64,000 nt of DNA from Saccharomycopsis crataegensis (Eukaryota > Ascomycota > Saccharomycetes > Ascoideales > Saccharomycopsidaceae), in NCBI RefSeq assembly GCF_037102585.1, contig NW_027043827.1:83018-147017 (forward strand). Reading direction: 5' to 3'. Below the pieces are notes generated by a model. The model was not told the origin of the DNA. It searched no databases and was given only the letters and a program-made list of their open reading frames with translations. Shown here piece after piece: positions 51,368-61,200 of the stretch. How positions within the stretch are numbered: the first letter of the stretch is position 1; each line of letters opens with the position of its first letter. The position numbers and the translations under genes are program-made.

Positions 51368-54300
51368 TTAATCAACCTCCTTCATTGCCACCACTTCATT
51401 CAAATAAGTTATCCACATTTTGAGTTGTTCCCTACTTCTTTGTATTCTTTTTTTTTCCAAGAATATATATTCAGCGATATTCCGCTGACTCTCAATATTG
51501 TGCTTTTGACGTGAAGTTGCTAATTCCGGGCAGTGAAGATAGTGGTCTGGGGTTTTTTCCACTTGACAATGCTGGCATAGATTTGGATCCTTTTGGTATT
51601 CAGGCTTCATTCTCATCTTTAGCAATTCTCTAATTTCTTTGGTACCCATTGATTCCCAGATGGAATGCATTGCTATTTTGCTGTTCTTGAGTTCAAACTG
51701 AAAAGCTGATGTTTTTTCAAGGTAGAATTGAAGCTGCTCCGATCTTTGTCCAGATATACTATGGAGGTGATTGAATAAAGTGTCATTGAGGTGATGTACC
51801 ATTCTCTGCTCCGATATTTTCTTGCTCTGGTGGTATTTGATTTCCTGTTTTCTCTTGATCAAATAGTATTTGTTACTCCAGGTTTCCTTTTTAGCCAATT
51901 TTCTCTTCTGAATTCGAATCTTATGGTTCTTGGTAATGTCTGCTAATGTGGTTTCCCTATAATCATTCTTCCCTGCCATAATAAGCTTGAGAATTGGATT
52001 AGTGAGCGGCAATTTGTGGTTTATTCTATCGGTGTACCAAGAACCCTTTAGATCCAATCTGTTTTGGATTGGTAACATACCAAGTTCTTTATGAATTGCA
52101 GTGGTTGAGGTCCTGGAGGATACACCAAGGGTTCTTTTGATGAACTTATTTTGAACGCGTTGGATACCATCGATCAATGTTGGCGATATTTTGGGGGACC
52201 AGATTTCCGAGGCGTATTCGATCGCAGGCCGGACGGTCTGTAGATATAAAATCTTTTGGGATTCGATAGGGAATTTTTTGGCAATGTGATGGAGAATACC
52301 AGCCGCTTTGCTGAATGACTTTGTTTTGTTCATGATATGGGTTTTGAAGTTGAGGCGGTCATCAAAGGTAACACCAAGAACTTTGATAGTGGATTGAGAT
52401 TGAATGGGATGATTGTTCATTGTGATACTGATATTGCTGCTCGCAATTTGTCTGGATATTGTCCTTTTCTTATGGTGGGATTCATACACATTCAATAATT
52501 GACATTTATTGGCAGCGTCAAACTCAAGACCCAAGGTTTTTGCTCTGGAAATCAATTTGTCAAGACGTTGTTGAACAAGATGATAATTTTGCAGAATCTC
52601 CGTACCTTTTGCGATGATGGTGATATCATCCATGTATCCAGTCACAAGGCAATCAGATAGGAGGGCGTAGTTGGTGTTGCTAATATCCATATCTTGGATA
52701 AGGTCAGCCGTGAATAGGACGAATAGGAGAGGGCTTAGAGGGGATCCTTGTGGTATACCACATTGAATTTGATAGGTGTTGGTAGTCATGTCCTGATACC
52801 GGAGTTGGGTTGATCTATTTTCAAGGTAGCACTTGAGCCAGCGTGTTAGATAATTAGGGATCTTCTGTTTTTCCAACATCTGCAATAATTTTGATGGTAA
52901 ACACGAATCATATGCCCCCTTAATATCAATTGACAATATTGAGGTCACGGGCTGTTGACATCTGGTTATGAAAGAGCTCATATACATTAGCGAATCAATA
53001 CATCCTGTGCCATAAGAGCAGAACTGGTTATCTGGTATCAAATGGTGTTGGGTAGACCATTTTTGGAGTCTGCCATGAATGATAGACTCGACAAATTTGG
53101 ACAAAAGATTGATAAGGGAGATTGGTCTATATGAGGCTGGGTCGTTGAGGTCTTTTTTGTTGGGTTTTTGGATGGGAATGGTGATGGTGTTCTTCCAGGA
53201 GGAAGGGAAGAATCCAAATTCCAAAGAGCGATTAATTATTTTCCTGAGTAACTTTGAGAAAGGCTTCACTTGTCCAGCAGCCTTGAGAATATCCACTGTG
53301 ATACCGTCTGGACCCAGGGCTACATGAGGCTTGATCTTTTCCAATTGGGCTTGGAATTCGGTTGAAGTGACGTGTGGGAAATCTTTCTTTCGAAACGTGC
53401 AGTTGGATGATAATGGAGTTGAGGTGGTTTGGGAGTGTGACCGGAAGAATTTGTTGAGGAGGGCTTGGGAGCCTTCGGCAGTGCTTTTTTCCGGCATGAT
53501 AGATGGAGTGGTGTGATTCTTGGGGTTAGATCTTCGGAGATAGTCCCATAAAGATCTGCCTTTGAGACCCTTATATAAGGTGTCGCAAAGGTATTTGTTC
53601 TTGGCCTTACGGCAGACGCCATTATAATGTTTCATTTTCTTTTTGGCATCAGGGTCGTTAGGTTTAGGGCATAAGGCTCGAATCTCTTTTGTTATCCAGA
53701 CTTTTTTGCTCTTTGGTTTCTTTGAGGGGTTCAAAATATGATCGGGTGTTGAAGTAATGGCGGAGTTGAGTAATAGTTGAGTCAAATTCTGAACGGCGGT
53801 ATCTAGATTCTGAGTGCTGTCTAAATTAAAGTAATCTTTCAAGATTGCTTTGGATAGACTCAGTTCAAGTGTATCTTGGAATAATGTTCGGTCAATCTTG
53901 AGTCTAATCTTGTTCTGTGGCTGAAGATCAAAGGTTATATTGGGGGATGTCTGGGGAATGGAAACCTGAACCTGGAGAAAGTAATGGTCAGACGTCCCGA
54001 TTACCGACTTTAGGTGAGTAGAGTGAACTAGCTGGGTTGCTAGAACTCGGTCAATGTTGGTGTTATAGATGGTAGTATGGCCTTTGATTATTGTTTCAGA
54101 CATGAAGTTCTGTTGGATAAACATCTTAGTTTGTCGGTTGTCAGCAAGTGGTTCGTGGATATTGAAGTCCCCGGCTATGATATGATGTTCGTGGACCTTG
54201 AAGCTATGGAAATCGATTCCACGTTGGGCATGATTATAAATTGAGCTGACATGCCATTCGTCATGTTTGCTGGTAACTTTAATGGTAGTAGAGAACTTAT

Positions 54301-54754
54301 CCTGGTGGATCACTTGGACAATGTGGCTTTGGAGAATATCTTTATGTACTAGTATGGCTGTATAAGAATAGTTATCCAGGGTCACTAGAGCTGGAAGTTC
54401 CCGTTTTCTATTGTTTTTTGTGGTTTTTGAGTTTTTGCCTGAGGCATTTTTTTCCTGGGATTTCTGACTTTTCTGATTTTTTTGGGGATTTTCTGGTTCT
54501 TTTGAGGGTTTTTTTTGGGGATTTTCTGGGGAAGTATCTTCTGGCTTTAGTGAAGCAATGGAATAGCCTTGAGGAATTGATAATGTTCGTTTAATTGGAA
54601 GCTCTTGTAGGCATAAAAAGTTCATTTTCTGGAGAGCACCGAGTTCCAGAAGATGATCGAGAGCGTCATACTTTTTGTTGAGGTTGTATGACGCTATGGT
54701 ATAATTCGTTGCAGGTATGTCTATGGAAATAGAAGAATCAGCCTCCCTGATCAT
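51368..54754 (-). CDS. LINE-C ORF2: endonuclease-reverse transcriptase (Tad/jockey-like)
   Basis: 1128 residues. Endonuclease: SYNLNKKYD, LCLQELP near 50, IIAGDFNIHEP near 195, TNIDRVLAT and GTSDHYF near 258. Reverse transcriptase: LGPDGITVDILKAAG near 481, NDPASYRPISLINL, LSIDIKGAYDS, GIPQGSPLSPLLFVLF and catalytic GYMDDITII near 707. The C-terminal CQHCQVEKTPDHYLHCPEL near 1064 is a zinc motif. The start codon overlaps the ORF1 stop (ATGA), implying coupled termination and re-initiation. The Pro-Gln-Gly and YMDD motifs suggest the Tad/I/jockey side of the LINE tree. All motifs are intact. Confidence 0.93.
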   Translation of the reverse strand: MIREADSSISIDIPATNYTIASYNLNKKYDALDHLLELGALQKMNFLCLQELPIKRTLSIPQGYSIASLKPEDTSPENPQKKPSKEPENPQKNQKSQKSQEKNASGKNSKTTKNNRKRELPALVTLDNYSYTAILVHKDILQSHIVQVIHQDKFSTTIKVTSKHDEWHVSSIYNHAQRGIDFHSFKVHEHHIIAGDFNIHEPLADNRQTKMFIQQNFMSETIIKGHTTIYNTNIDRVLATQLVHSTHLKSVIGTSDHYFLQVQVSIPQTSPNITFDLQPQNKIRLKIDRTLFQDTLELSLSKAILKDYFNLDSTQNLDTAVQNLTQLLLNSAITSTPDHILNPSKKPKSKKVWITKEIRALCPKPNDPDAKKKMKHYNGVCRKAKNKYLCDTLYKGLKGRSLWDYLRRSNPKNHTTPSIMPEKSTAEGSQALLNKFFRSHSQTTSTPLSSNCTFRKKDFPHVTSTEFQAQLEKIKPHVALGPDGITVDILKAAGQVKPFSKLLRKIINRSLEFGFFPSSWKNTITIPIQKPNKKDLNDPASYRPISLINLLSKFVESIIHGRLQKWSTQHHLIPDNQFCSYGTGCIDSLMYMSSFITRCQQPVTSILSIDIKGAYDSCLPSKLLQMLEKQKIPNYLTRWLKCYLENRSTQLRYQDMTTNTYQIQCGIPQGSPLSPLLFVLFTADLIQDMDISNTNYALLSDCLVTGYMDDITIIAKGTEILQNYHLVQQRLDKLISRAKTLGLEFDAANKCQLLNVYESHHKKRTISRQIASSNISITMNNHPIQSQSTIKVLGVTFDDRLNFKTHIMNKTKSFSKAAGILHHIAKKFPIESQKILYLQTVRPAIEYASEIWSPKISPTLIDGIQRVQNKFIKRTLGVSSRTSTTAIHKELGMLPIQNRLDLKGSWYTDRINHKLPLTNPILKLIMAGKNDYRETTLADITKNHKIRIQKRKLAKKETWSNKYYLIKRKQEIKYHQSKKISEQRMVHHLNDTLFNHLHSISGQRSEQLQFYLEKTSAFQFELKNSKIAMHSIWESMGTKEIRELLKMRMKPEYQKDPNLCQHCQVEKTPDHYLHCPELATSRQKHNIESQRNIAEYIFLEKKRIQRSREQLKMWITYLNEVVAMKEVD

Positions 54755-57360
54755 TGATCAGGCACTCCTGACGACTCTGCAGGAGTGGAGGCTTCTGTAT
54801 TGCCAGGGTGTCCTGGCTTGGGTGGTGCTGCTTTGTAATTCGATGTGGTACTTCTAGAGGCTTTTTGTGAAGAGCTTTTGTTAGCAACAATTTGGTACTT
54901 GTTGACTTGACAAAAATTCATCTTCAAACCTCCGTTGTTTTGAAGTGTTTCCCAGTCTTCCTTATTGACTGTTACCATTATGGAGCATTGACCTCCTTGT
55001 CTTTCTTTAACCTTATGCCAATTTCTAATAGATGGAGGGAATTGGCATTTGATATTATTCTCTTGTTCTATCATCTGTTGTATTTCCTGTCTTGAGAAAG
55101 TGGTCAAGAGTCTGTTGTGGCTTACAGCCCAAAGATTGACCTGATGGTATAGGATTCTAATAAAAGGATCCGAATTTACCACTTTGTATGAAGAGGAAAA
55201 TTCACTGTTCTTCAAAAAATCTTTCGAACTTGATTGGAATCTAATTTTCGATGAAATTGTGGTGCCAAGGTTTATGGCATCAGGACACAAGCTCTTGATA
55301 TTGTTGAGATGTTGTGCCATATTTGAGTTGGAGAAAGCCTCTCCGTTCTTTTGGACCACCACATATTGTGTTGGCGAGGGTCTTGTGGTACCTTTGAGGG
55401 GTTTTGGAGCTATCTTCTTATTAAGCTTCGGTAAAGTGAATGGCTTCTTTGCCTCAGCTGAGGCTATAGCCCCCAAAAGTTTGGTTTCCAATTTCTTTAG
55501 TTCCTTTGGAGTAACTAAATTCTGATCCACTATAGAGTTGACTTTGGTGTCTGTGGTACTGGATTTATCTCTCAATCCCTTAATTTCTTTCTTGATTACG
55601 TTGATGTTGAAGAAATTCTTATCAACTGTATCTTTCAAACTTTGAAAAGATTTTTTTGTGGTCTTGTCTGATATCATTTCATTGCCAATATTTATCAACT
55701 GATCTATATTTTTATCATGGGACTTAATTTTCTTGGAATGACTCTTCACTGTCGTTTCCAAGCTGTTGGATTCTTTTTTAAGCCTAGATATATATGAAGT
55801 GATTAATTTGATGTCTTGGTTTGTGACCTTTGTTTCAGATGTAGTTTCATTTTCATTCGCTTTGATTGCATCCAAGTTGTTTGAAACGTTGACTGAAAGG
55901 TCCTTTAGCCTTAAACCCAAAGTGTCTGATTCCTTTTTGATATCAGTAATCTGTGATTTGATTGATTTAATATCTTGGGTGGTGTCATTCATAGTTGATG
56001 AATTTTTATGTTCATTCACTTTCATTGTCACCATGGATTCTTTAACTTCATCAGATAGTTTCTCGATTCTAATTGCGTGGTTCAAAGTATCTTGGTGTCT
56101 AAAGTCATTTTCAGTCTTAATGTTTTTTATGATCAAGCCATTTTTTTCAAGATTTGTTGAAAATTCGTTGATCTTGGATTGGAATTCTGAGTTGATCATC
56201 TCCACTTGGTTGGTTTTCTCAGCCAATTTTGTAGCTTGTAGTTCAAGAGAGGTCATTTTAGCAGACATTTCAGAGTTTGCGGAAACTAGTGTGGCATGTT
56301 TGTTATCCATATCCTTGGTGTTATTCATCATGGATTCGTTCAATTCATTGACTTTAGTCATCACCTCTTCATTTCTTGTTTCAAGATCATCCTTCATTAA
56401 CTTCATTTTATCATTTTGGTCCTTTACATACTTCTCCGTAGATTTGGATATCCTGCTGTCAAACTTTGGTTCCAAGTTTTCGAAAACCATCGGGGTCAAT
56501 TTCGAGACCATGAAGGCAAGGTCGAGTTCATTTTTCATCTCTTGATCTTCTGTCTCACTAAAATCTGCATGATCAAGGTTTGTCGGACGCATGTCTTTTG
56601 ATGATAAATCTGATTGTACTTTGGTAACAGACTCTTTCATTTTCCCTAAGTCTGTTTCAATATTAACAATCTTGTTATCTAATTCCTGAATAGCAATATC
56701 TGGAGTGGTGAATCCACCATCGCTTAAAGGAATAGAAATACTCGAGTCAATGGTCTGTTTAATTTCATTGCATTCGGCTGCGCATTTAGCGTCAACGTTG
56801 GCGATCTTCTCATGTATTGTCTGCATTATGCTTGCATTATCCGCAGCTGTTTTGTTAGAGTTCATCATGTCAGTCTCTAACATTTCGATTTTCAGCTTGG
56901 TAGAAGCATGTTGCAAATTTATGGCTTGGAAGGCATTAGCACAGTCTTTTCTCAATTTAAGTATTTCTGTAGTATTCTGTTGGTTTATGTCGCTGTCACA
57001 TGGGCCGCTTGAAAAATTTTCAATTGGAGAAGAGGAAATGACAGGGGTTAAGAACGAGTCTAATCTGGCGCTAAGTGACACCACTAAGGTCTCTAATTGG
57101 GAAAATTTGGCTTGCAATTCGCTAAAGTCACTGTCTTTTTCCTCCTTCTTCTTGAAACGATCATCTAAAACGATTGCAAACTTATCAAATTGGCTAAAAG
57201 TCTTATCTGGCTTTCTGAGATGAGGGAAAACATGTTCTTCCAAATACTTGAACGCTCCGCTATTTTGGGTTGCCTTATGTGGTGCAGAAGGTAGATCCCA
57301 CTCAAGAGAGCTTCGGAAGTCTTCGATATGTCTTTCTTTATCGTTAACGTCGTCACTCAT
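54751..57360 (-). CDS. LINE-C ORF1: long coiled-coil protein
   Basis: 869 residues in a position and size typical of LINE ORF1, but without zinc knuckles. Residues of roughly 80-620 are rich in Glu, Lys, Asn, Ser and Leu with long heptad-like stretches (for example KIEMLETDMMNSNKTAADNA), predicting extended coiled coils. After about 640 comes a basic Pro/Lys-rich linker (KPFTLPKLNKKIAPKPLKG) and a compact C-terminal domain (RNWHKVKERQGGQCSIMVTV). It may form an oligomeric RNA-binding scaffold. The link to LINE function is inferred from the ORF overlap with ORF2. Confidence 0.8.
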   Translation of the reverse strand: MSDDVNDKERHIEDFRSSLEWDLPSAPHKATQNSGAFKYLEEHVFPHLRKPDKTFSQFDKFAIVLDDRFKKKEEKDSDFSELQAKFSQLETLVVSLSARLDSFLTPVISSSPIENFSSGPCDSDINQQNTTEILKLRKDCANAFQAINLQHASTKLKIEMLETDMMNSNKTAADNASIMQTIHEKIANVDAKCAAECNEIKQTIDSSISIPLSDGGFTTPDIAIQELDNKIVNIETDLGKMKESVTKVQSDLSSKDMRPTNLDHADFSETEDQEMKNELDLAFMVSKLTPMVFENLEPKFDSRISKSTEKYVKDQNDKMKLMKDDLETRNEEVMTKVNELNESMMNNTKDMDNKHATLVSANSEMSAKMTSLELQATKLAEKTNQVEMINSEFQSKINEFSTNLEKNGLIIKNIKTENDFRHQDTLNHAIRIEKLSDEVKESMVTMKVNEHKNSSTMNDTTQDIKSIKSQITDIKKESDTLGLRLKDLSVNVSNNLDAIKANENETTSETKVTNQDIKLITSYISRLKKESNSLETTVKSHSKKIKSHDKNIDQLINIGNEMISDKTTKKSFQSLKDTVDKNFFNINVIKKEIKGLRDKSSTTDTKVNSIVDQNLVTPKELKKLETKLLGAIASAEAKKPFTLPKLNKKIAPKPLKGTTRPSPTQYVVVQKNGEAFSNSNMAQHLNNIKSLCPDAINLGTTISSKIRFQSSSKDFLKNSEFSSSYKVVNSDPFIRILYHQVNLWAVSHNRLLTTFSRQEIQQMIEQENNIKCQFPPSIRNWHKVKERQGGQCSIMVTVNKEDWETLQNNGGLKMNFCQVNKYQIVANKSSSQKASRSTTSNYKAAPPKPGHPGNTEASTPAESSGVPDQ

Positions 57361-57386
57361 GGCTTGTCCAAAATCGCGCAGGTCTA

Positions 57387-57429
57387 TTGATTCCAGAATC
57401 TAGTGTGCCCTTCCACACTGATTGTAACA
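57387..57429 (-). repeat. TGTTAC-type LTR tip, 12 nt upstream of tRNA-Thr
   Basis: The minus strand begins TGTTACAATCAGTGTGG and ends TCTGGAATCAA. It is the same 43-bp sequence as 37245-37287 beside tRNA-Gly, with one mismatch. Twelve nt separate it from the tRNA 5' end. LINE-C starts at its other end. Confidence 0.6.
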
Positions 57430-57441
57430 AAGGACTAAACA

Positions 57442-57514
57442 GCCCTTATGGCCAAGTTGGTAAGGCGCTACACTAGTAATGTAGCGATCCTCAGTTCGAA
57501 TCTGAGTGAGGGCA
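57442..57514 (+). tRNA. tRNA-Thr (AGT)
   Basis: 73 nt. The acceptor GCCCTTA pairs with TGAGGGC (one G-T pair), with discriminator A. The anticodon arm is CTACACTAGTAATGTAG with AGT. The T-arm is CTCAGTTCGAATCTGAG. It has no intron, and TTTT at 57516-57519 ends transcription. Confidence 0.95.
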
Positions 57515-58232
57515 CTTTTGATAATGTTTTTTTGGCCTTTAGCCATATAAAATTGCCCTTTACTTGTTTTTAGGGGTTTTGCCTTTGTTCTAAAAGTTTT
57601 GGAAAAACAGTGAGAGAAGTTTCAGTATTTGAAACAGCATTATATTTTGTTTTGGACAATAAATAATTTGGGCCGCACTCACGGTATTCCGAATAAGCCA
57701 ACTAGTGGGAGCTTACCGTGCCTATATTTTCCATTATTCTAACCAATTCTATTGTCTTTCGTTTTATTATGAATGTTTCGCATGTTGACAGTGTTACAAT
57801 CTGGAGATGTACTATCGAGCATTTTGTGCCTATGCTCACCCTACCACACCATCTCTGAGGTCCAAGTCCGAGTCAGAAGGCTGGTGTGTGGAATCATGCG
57901 TGCCGACACGACTATCTGGTAATCTGGGGCTTGATGCAGCCCTATATCATCTACACCAGCAAAGTGATTCCTTTATGAACCATCCGCATGCTTTAACCTC
58001 CTGAAAAAATTGAAAGCTGAATTTCCTTTTGAAGAAACTGTAATCAGCCACTGTACAATAGAGCCACCACCTACTTCCATTCAGGTTCTTTATTTGCCAG
58101 GAACATAAACTAAAATTAAATCATATATAGATTAGAAAGATACCTTACACTGATTGAATTGTCTTATTATTAATAATAATAATGAAAAGACCCAATTCAT
58201 TTTCTCCTCAAAAAAAAAACAAAAAAAACAAA
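57515..58232. other. Intergenic region downstream of tRNA-Thr and FAB1
   Basis: It holds the tRNA terminator, a possible hairpin (CACGGTA near 57683 with TACCGTG near 57714) and a 65-codon plus-strand ORF (57807-58004) with no recognised family and no start context. FAB1 ends at 58233 on the opposite strand, so its 3' UTR and poly(A) site lie here, in the AT-rich part near 58110-58230. Confidence 0.5.
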
Positions 58233-61200
58233 CTAACGCAATTGATCAGTCAGATAAAATTTATCTGGAACAAGAAGAATATATCTTTCCATGGCAGCTC
58301 TGAATCTAGATTTATATTGTTTTGGTGTCACAACCGTTGGCCTTTTTCCACCACCACCCACCAAACCTTTCTCTTTGACCCAGCTTTCCAATTTTTTATC
58401 CCAGGTGAAGGTTCTAATATAGTCAATGATCCCCGCGACAATCTCATTTTTCTCCGTGTCGATCCCTATAACCAAGGAATAATCCATGACATTCATCTTG
58501 CTCAAGAATAGGGTATCGTTCCAAAGAGACGCTCTCAATAGTTTCTTACTATGAATTCTAACAAATAGCGGTGACTCATAGATGTAGTCAACCATATTTT
58601 CGTCCAATAGAACCTCATTCTCTTTGCCGGTTTTTTCAACATGTCTATTTCTCATGGAACCTTTCAAGTCAAAGATTCTCAAATTCTTTCTATTGTAGAA
58701 GAGGTTTTCCATAATGATAACGTTCATTTTTATGTTTTTCCCGCTGCTCAGATTCTTGATCACCAATTGATAGAAGCCAAAAATCTTGGATATCACACTT
58801 GGCAAATCATGAAATAATGATTGTGATACAAATTCAAAATAGCTCGGGGCCATTTTCACAAAAGATTCGAATTCTGGTTCAGAAAGTTGCTTAATAATAA
58901 GTCTATCATCCAAAGTTTTTAAAAATGCTGACCCGCTCTTACCACCACTGGAGTCCCATTTGATACACCGGGATAAGCTCTGGATGAAATTAGATCCACA
59001 CGCTTCTCTTAATGCCTCGAATTGACCCACGAAAAATACCTTACAGGAAAGAATTGCCGAATCATCCATGATCTGAAACTTCAAATGAATGGCCCTCTTT
59101 TTCAACATCTCCGCCTCCAACAATTTCTCTTGGATCTTGCTTCCCGGTTGGATTTCGATATTTTCTTGCATCCCTGGCAAACTCAAAGAATCAATGACTT
59201 CCTTTCTCAATCTTTTTACAGTTTGTAAATAGTTCTTGGAGGATAATGAGAAAGCAATGAGAGAACTTGGCTCATCTTCTCTTATAATAACGTCTGAATC
59301 AACAAAAACATGTTCAGTTTCCTTCAATGGATAATCTAAAGGTTTCCAAAGCACAGATCTATCCGCCCAAAACTTCTTTATGGCACTCAAAAGTGAATTC
59401 TTTTCTTGCTGGGGAATCTCGTTCTTGTCTTCAGTTCTTTTTTCTTTTAAACTCAAAGCCTTATTATCATTAATATCGGCATGCTCAATTTTATCTTCTC
59501 CTATTTGTTCATTATCATTAAAAATTTCAGGTGCTTCTGCCTCATTATTTTTGGTACTCTCCAATTCTTTAGAATCTCCATGATTATCAAAAATAACAGG
59601 GTTCCCATTAATGACATCCACAGATGCTTCTTCGTTGTCGCCGGCATCATTGTATTCTGATTCGTCCCGTTTTAGTTTCGAAGATTCTATATGATCCTTA
59701 TTTTTCACATGGTTTTTATTGGACTTGTCTTCATTTTCGTCTTGCACAGCATCTTCAAAATCTTGATAAACCTCAACGATTGGTTTTGAACTCATCAAAG
59801 GAATGGCATGATATCGCTTGGCAATCTTCTTTCTTTCATTTTCCCTTTCCAATACGAATTCCTTATTCAACCGCACATGCATTTGGTCATAATAATCTTT
59901 TAGTTTTGCCACACGAGTATTTGCCAATTTTTTGGAACTGGCTGTGCTGGTTGCAAAATCATCAGAGAAATTAGATCTATTGATTAACTCAGTTTTCAAT
60001 AAATTGCCAGTACTTAATAAAGGAGTTTTACCTGATAGAAGATGGGAGTCATTAAAGTTCTCAGATTTGATATCAGAATTATTATTCAATCTCGCTTCCA
60101 TCCTAGAGACTTTTTCCAAGACATTGGAATGCTTGAAACTGGAGCGGGAAGTTGATGATTTTAACTGCTGTTCATCTTCCATAATTAGTGAAGTATCTCT
60201 ATCAACAGAATTGGAGTTATCAGTACTTGGCATGGTTCCTAGTTGGATATCCCTTGATGTTTCCCGTTCATCAATATTTTCAGGTTGTTTCATATCATAA
60301 TCATTATCGTTTTCCCATTTCTTTGAACCATTGACAGCAGGATCAGCTTCCAGTCTTTCTAAATCAGTTTTTGACTTTTCATCATAATATTCTGATTCCG
60401 GATACCCTAATCCTTTTAACTTTTCCTTATTTTTTCCCCGTTCAGTATCCAAGTCCTCTGGAGATTTCTTTTCCTTGAAGAAATTTTTCAATTGAAAAGC
60501 CGTGATCCTAGTAATATCATTTTCACTCGGCAAAAACTCTTCTTCAAATTGACTAAACTCTAAATCCCACGAGACACTCATACTTTGTAATCCTTTCAAG
60601 ATAATATTCAAAGGCAAATATTCCAATGGTGAGGATTCGGTATATATCTTTTTTACTTGGTTCATTATCTCAGCATGGTTCTCCTTTGCTAATCCAATTA
60701 ACTGCTTAACTTTTTCATTCGCGGCATCGGCATTTTCTTGACTTGAATTATCGATCTTTACCCCTTCTAATCTGTCTAAGACCCCTTCAAAGAAATTGTT
60801 GGCTCGGTCAACAATCAGCTGGTACACCTCCAATTTGAGAGTAACATCAACTTCTGGTCGCCAGTATACCTTATCTCCAGGAACGATCACTTCAAGAAGA
60901 TCAATTTTCTGGTAGCTGAATTTCACTGTCAAGTCATTAAGGCCAAAGTACTTGATTCGGTCTTTCAAATCATGCTGGCATTCTATAAAAGAAACCGTGA
61001 GGGGCACACTTAAGAATCCCAATTCTAAAAATTTTCCAAAAGAGAATTTCCACGCGATTTCATTCATGGGGATAACTGGAGTAGAATGGTTACATTTTTG
61101 GCAAGTACTCCACATTAAAATGACATGCTGTAAACCAGGGATCTTGCATTCCATATTTTCGATAGACACAGTGATCGCACCATCACCATGAACATAATTC

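Larger units (their letters stand above)
51345..57386 (-). mobile_element. LINE-C, full length with both ORFs open
   Basis: 6.0 kb: poly(A) tail (T-run 51345-51366), only 1 nt between tail and ORF2 stop, ORF2 (1128 codons), a 4-nt ATGA overlap with ORF1 (869 codons), and a 26-nt leader. The 5' end adjoins a TGTTAC-type LTR tip next to tRNA-Thr. Its ORF2 differs in type from LINE-B (YMDD instead of FADD, GIPQGSPLSPLLF), so it belongs to a separate clade. Fragments of the family occur at 5202-5989 and 26998-27194. Confidence 0.9.

Noticed and set aside
55766-56545. 259-codon plus-strand ORF
   Set aside because: Antisense of the LINE-C ORF1 coiled-coil region, with hydrophobic composition produced by complementing Lys/Glu/Asn codons.
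57807-58004. 65-codon ORF between tRNA-Thr and FAB1
   Set aside because: No recognisable family, short, and no supporting context; kept only as a note in the intergenic entry.
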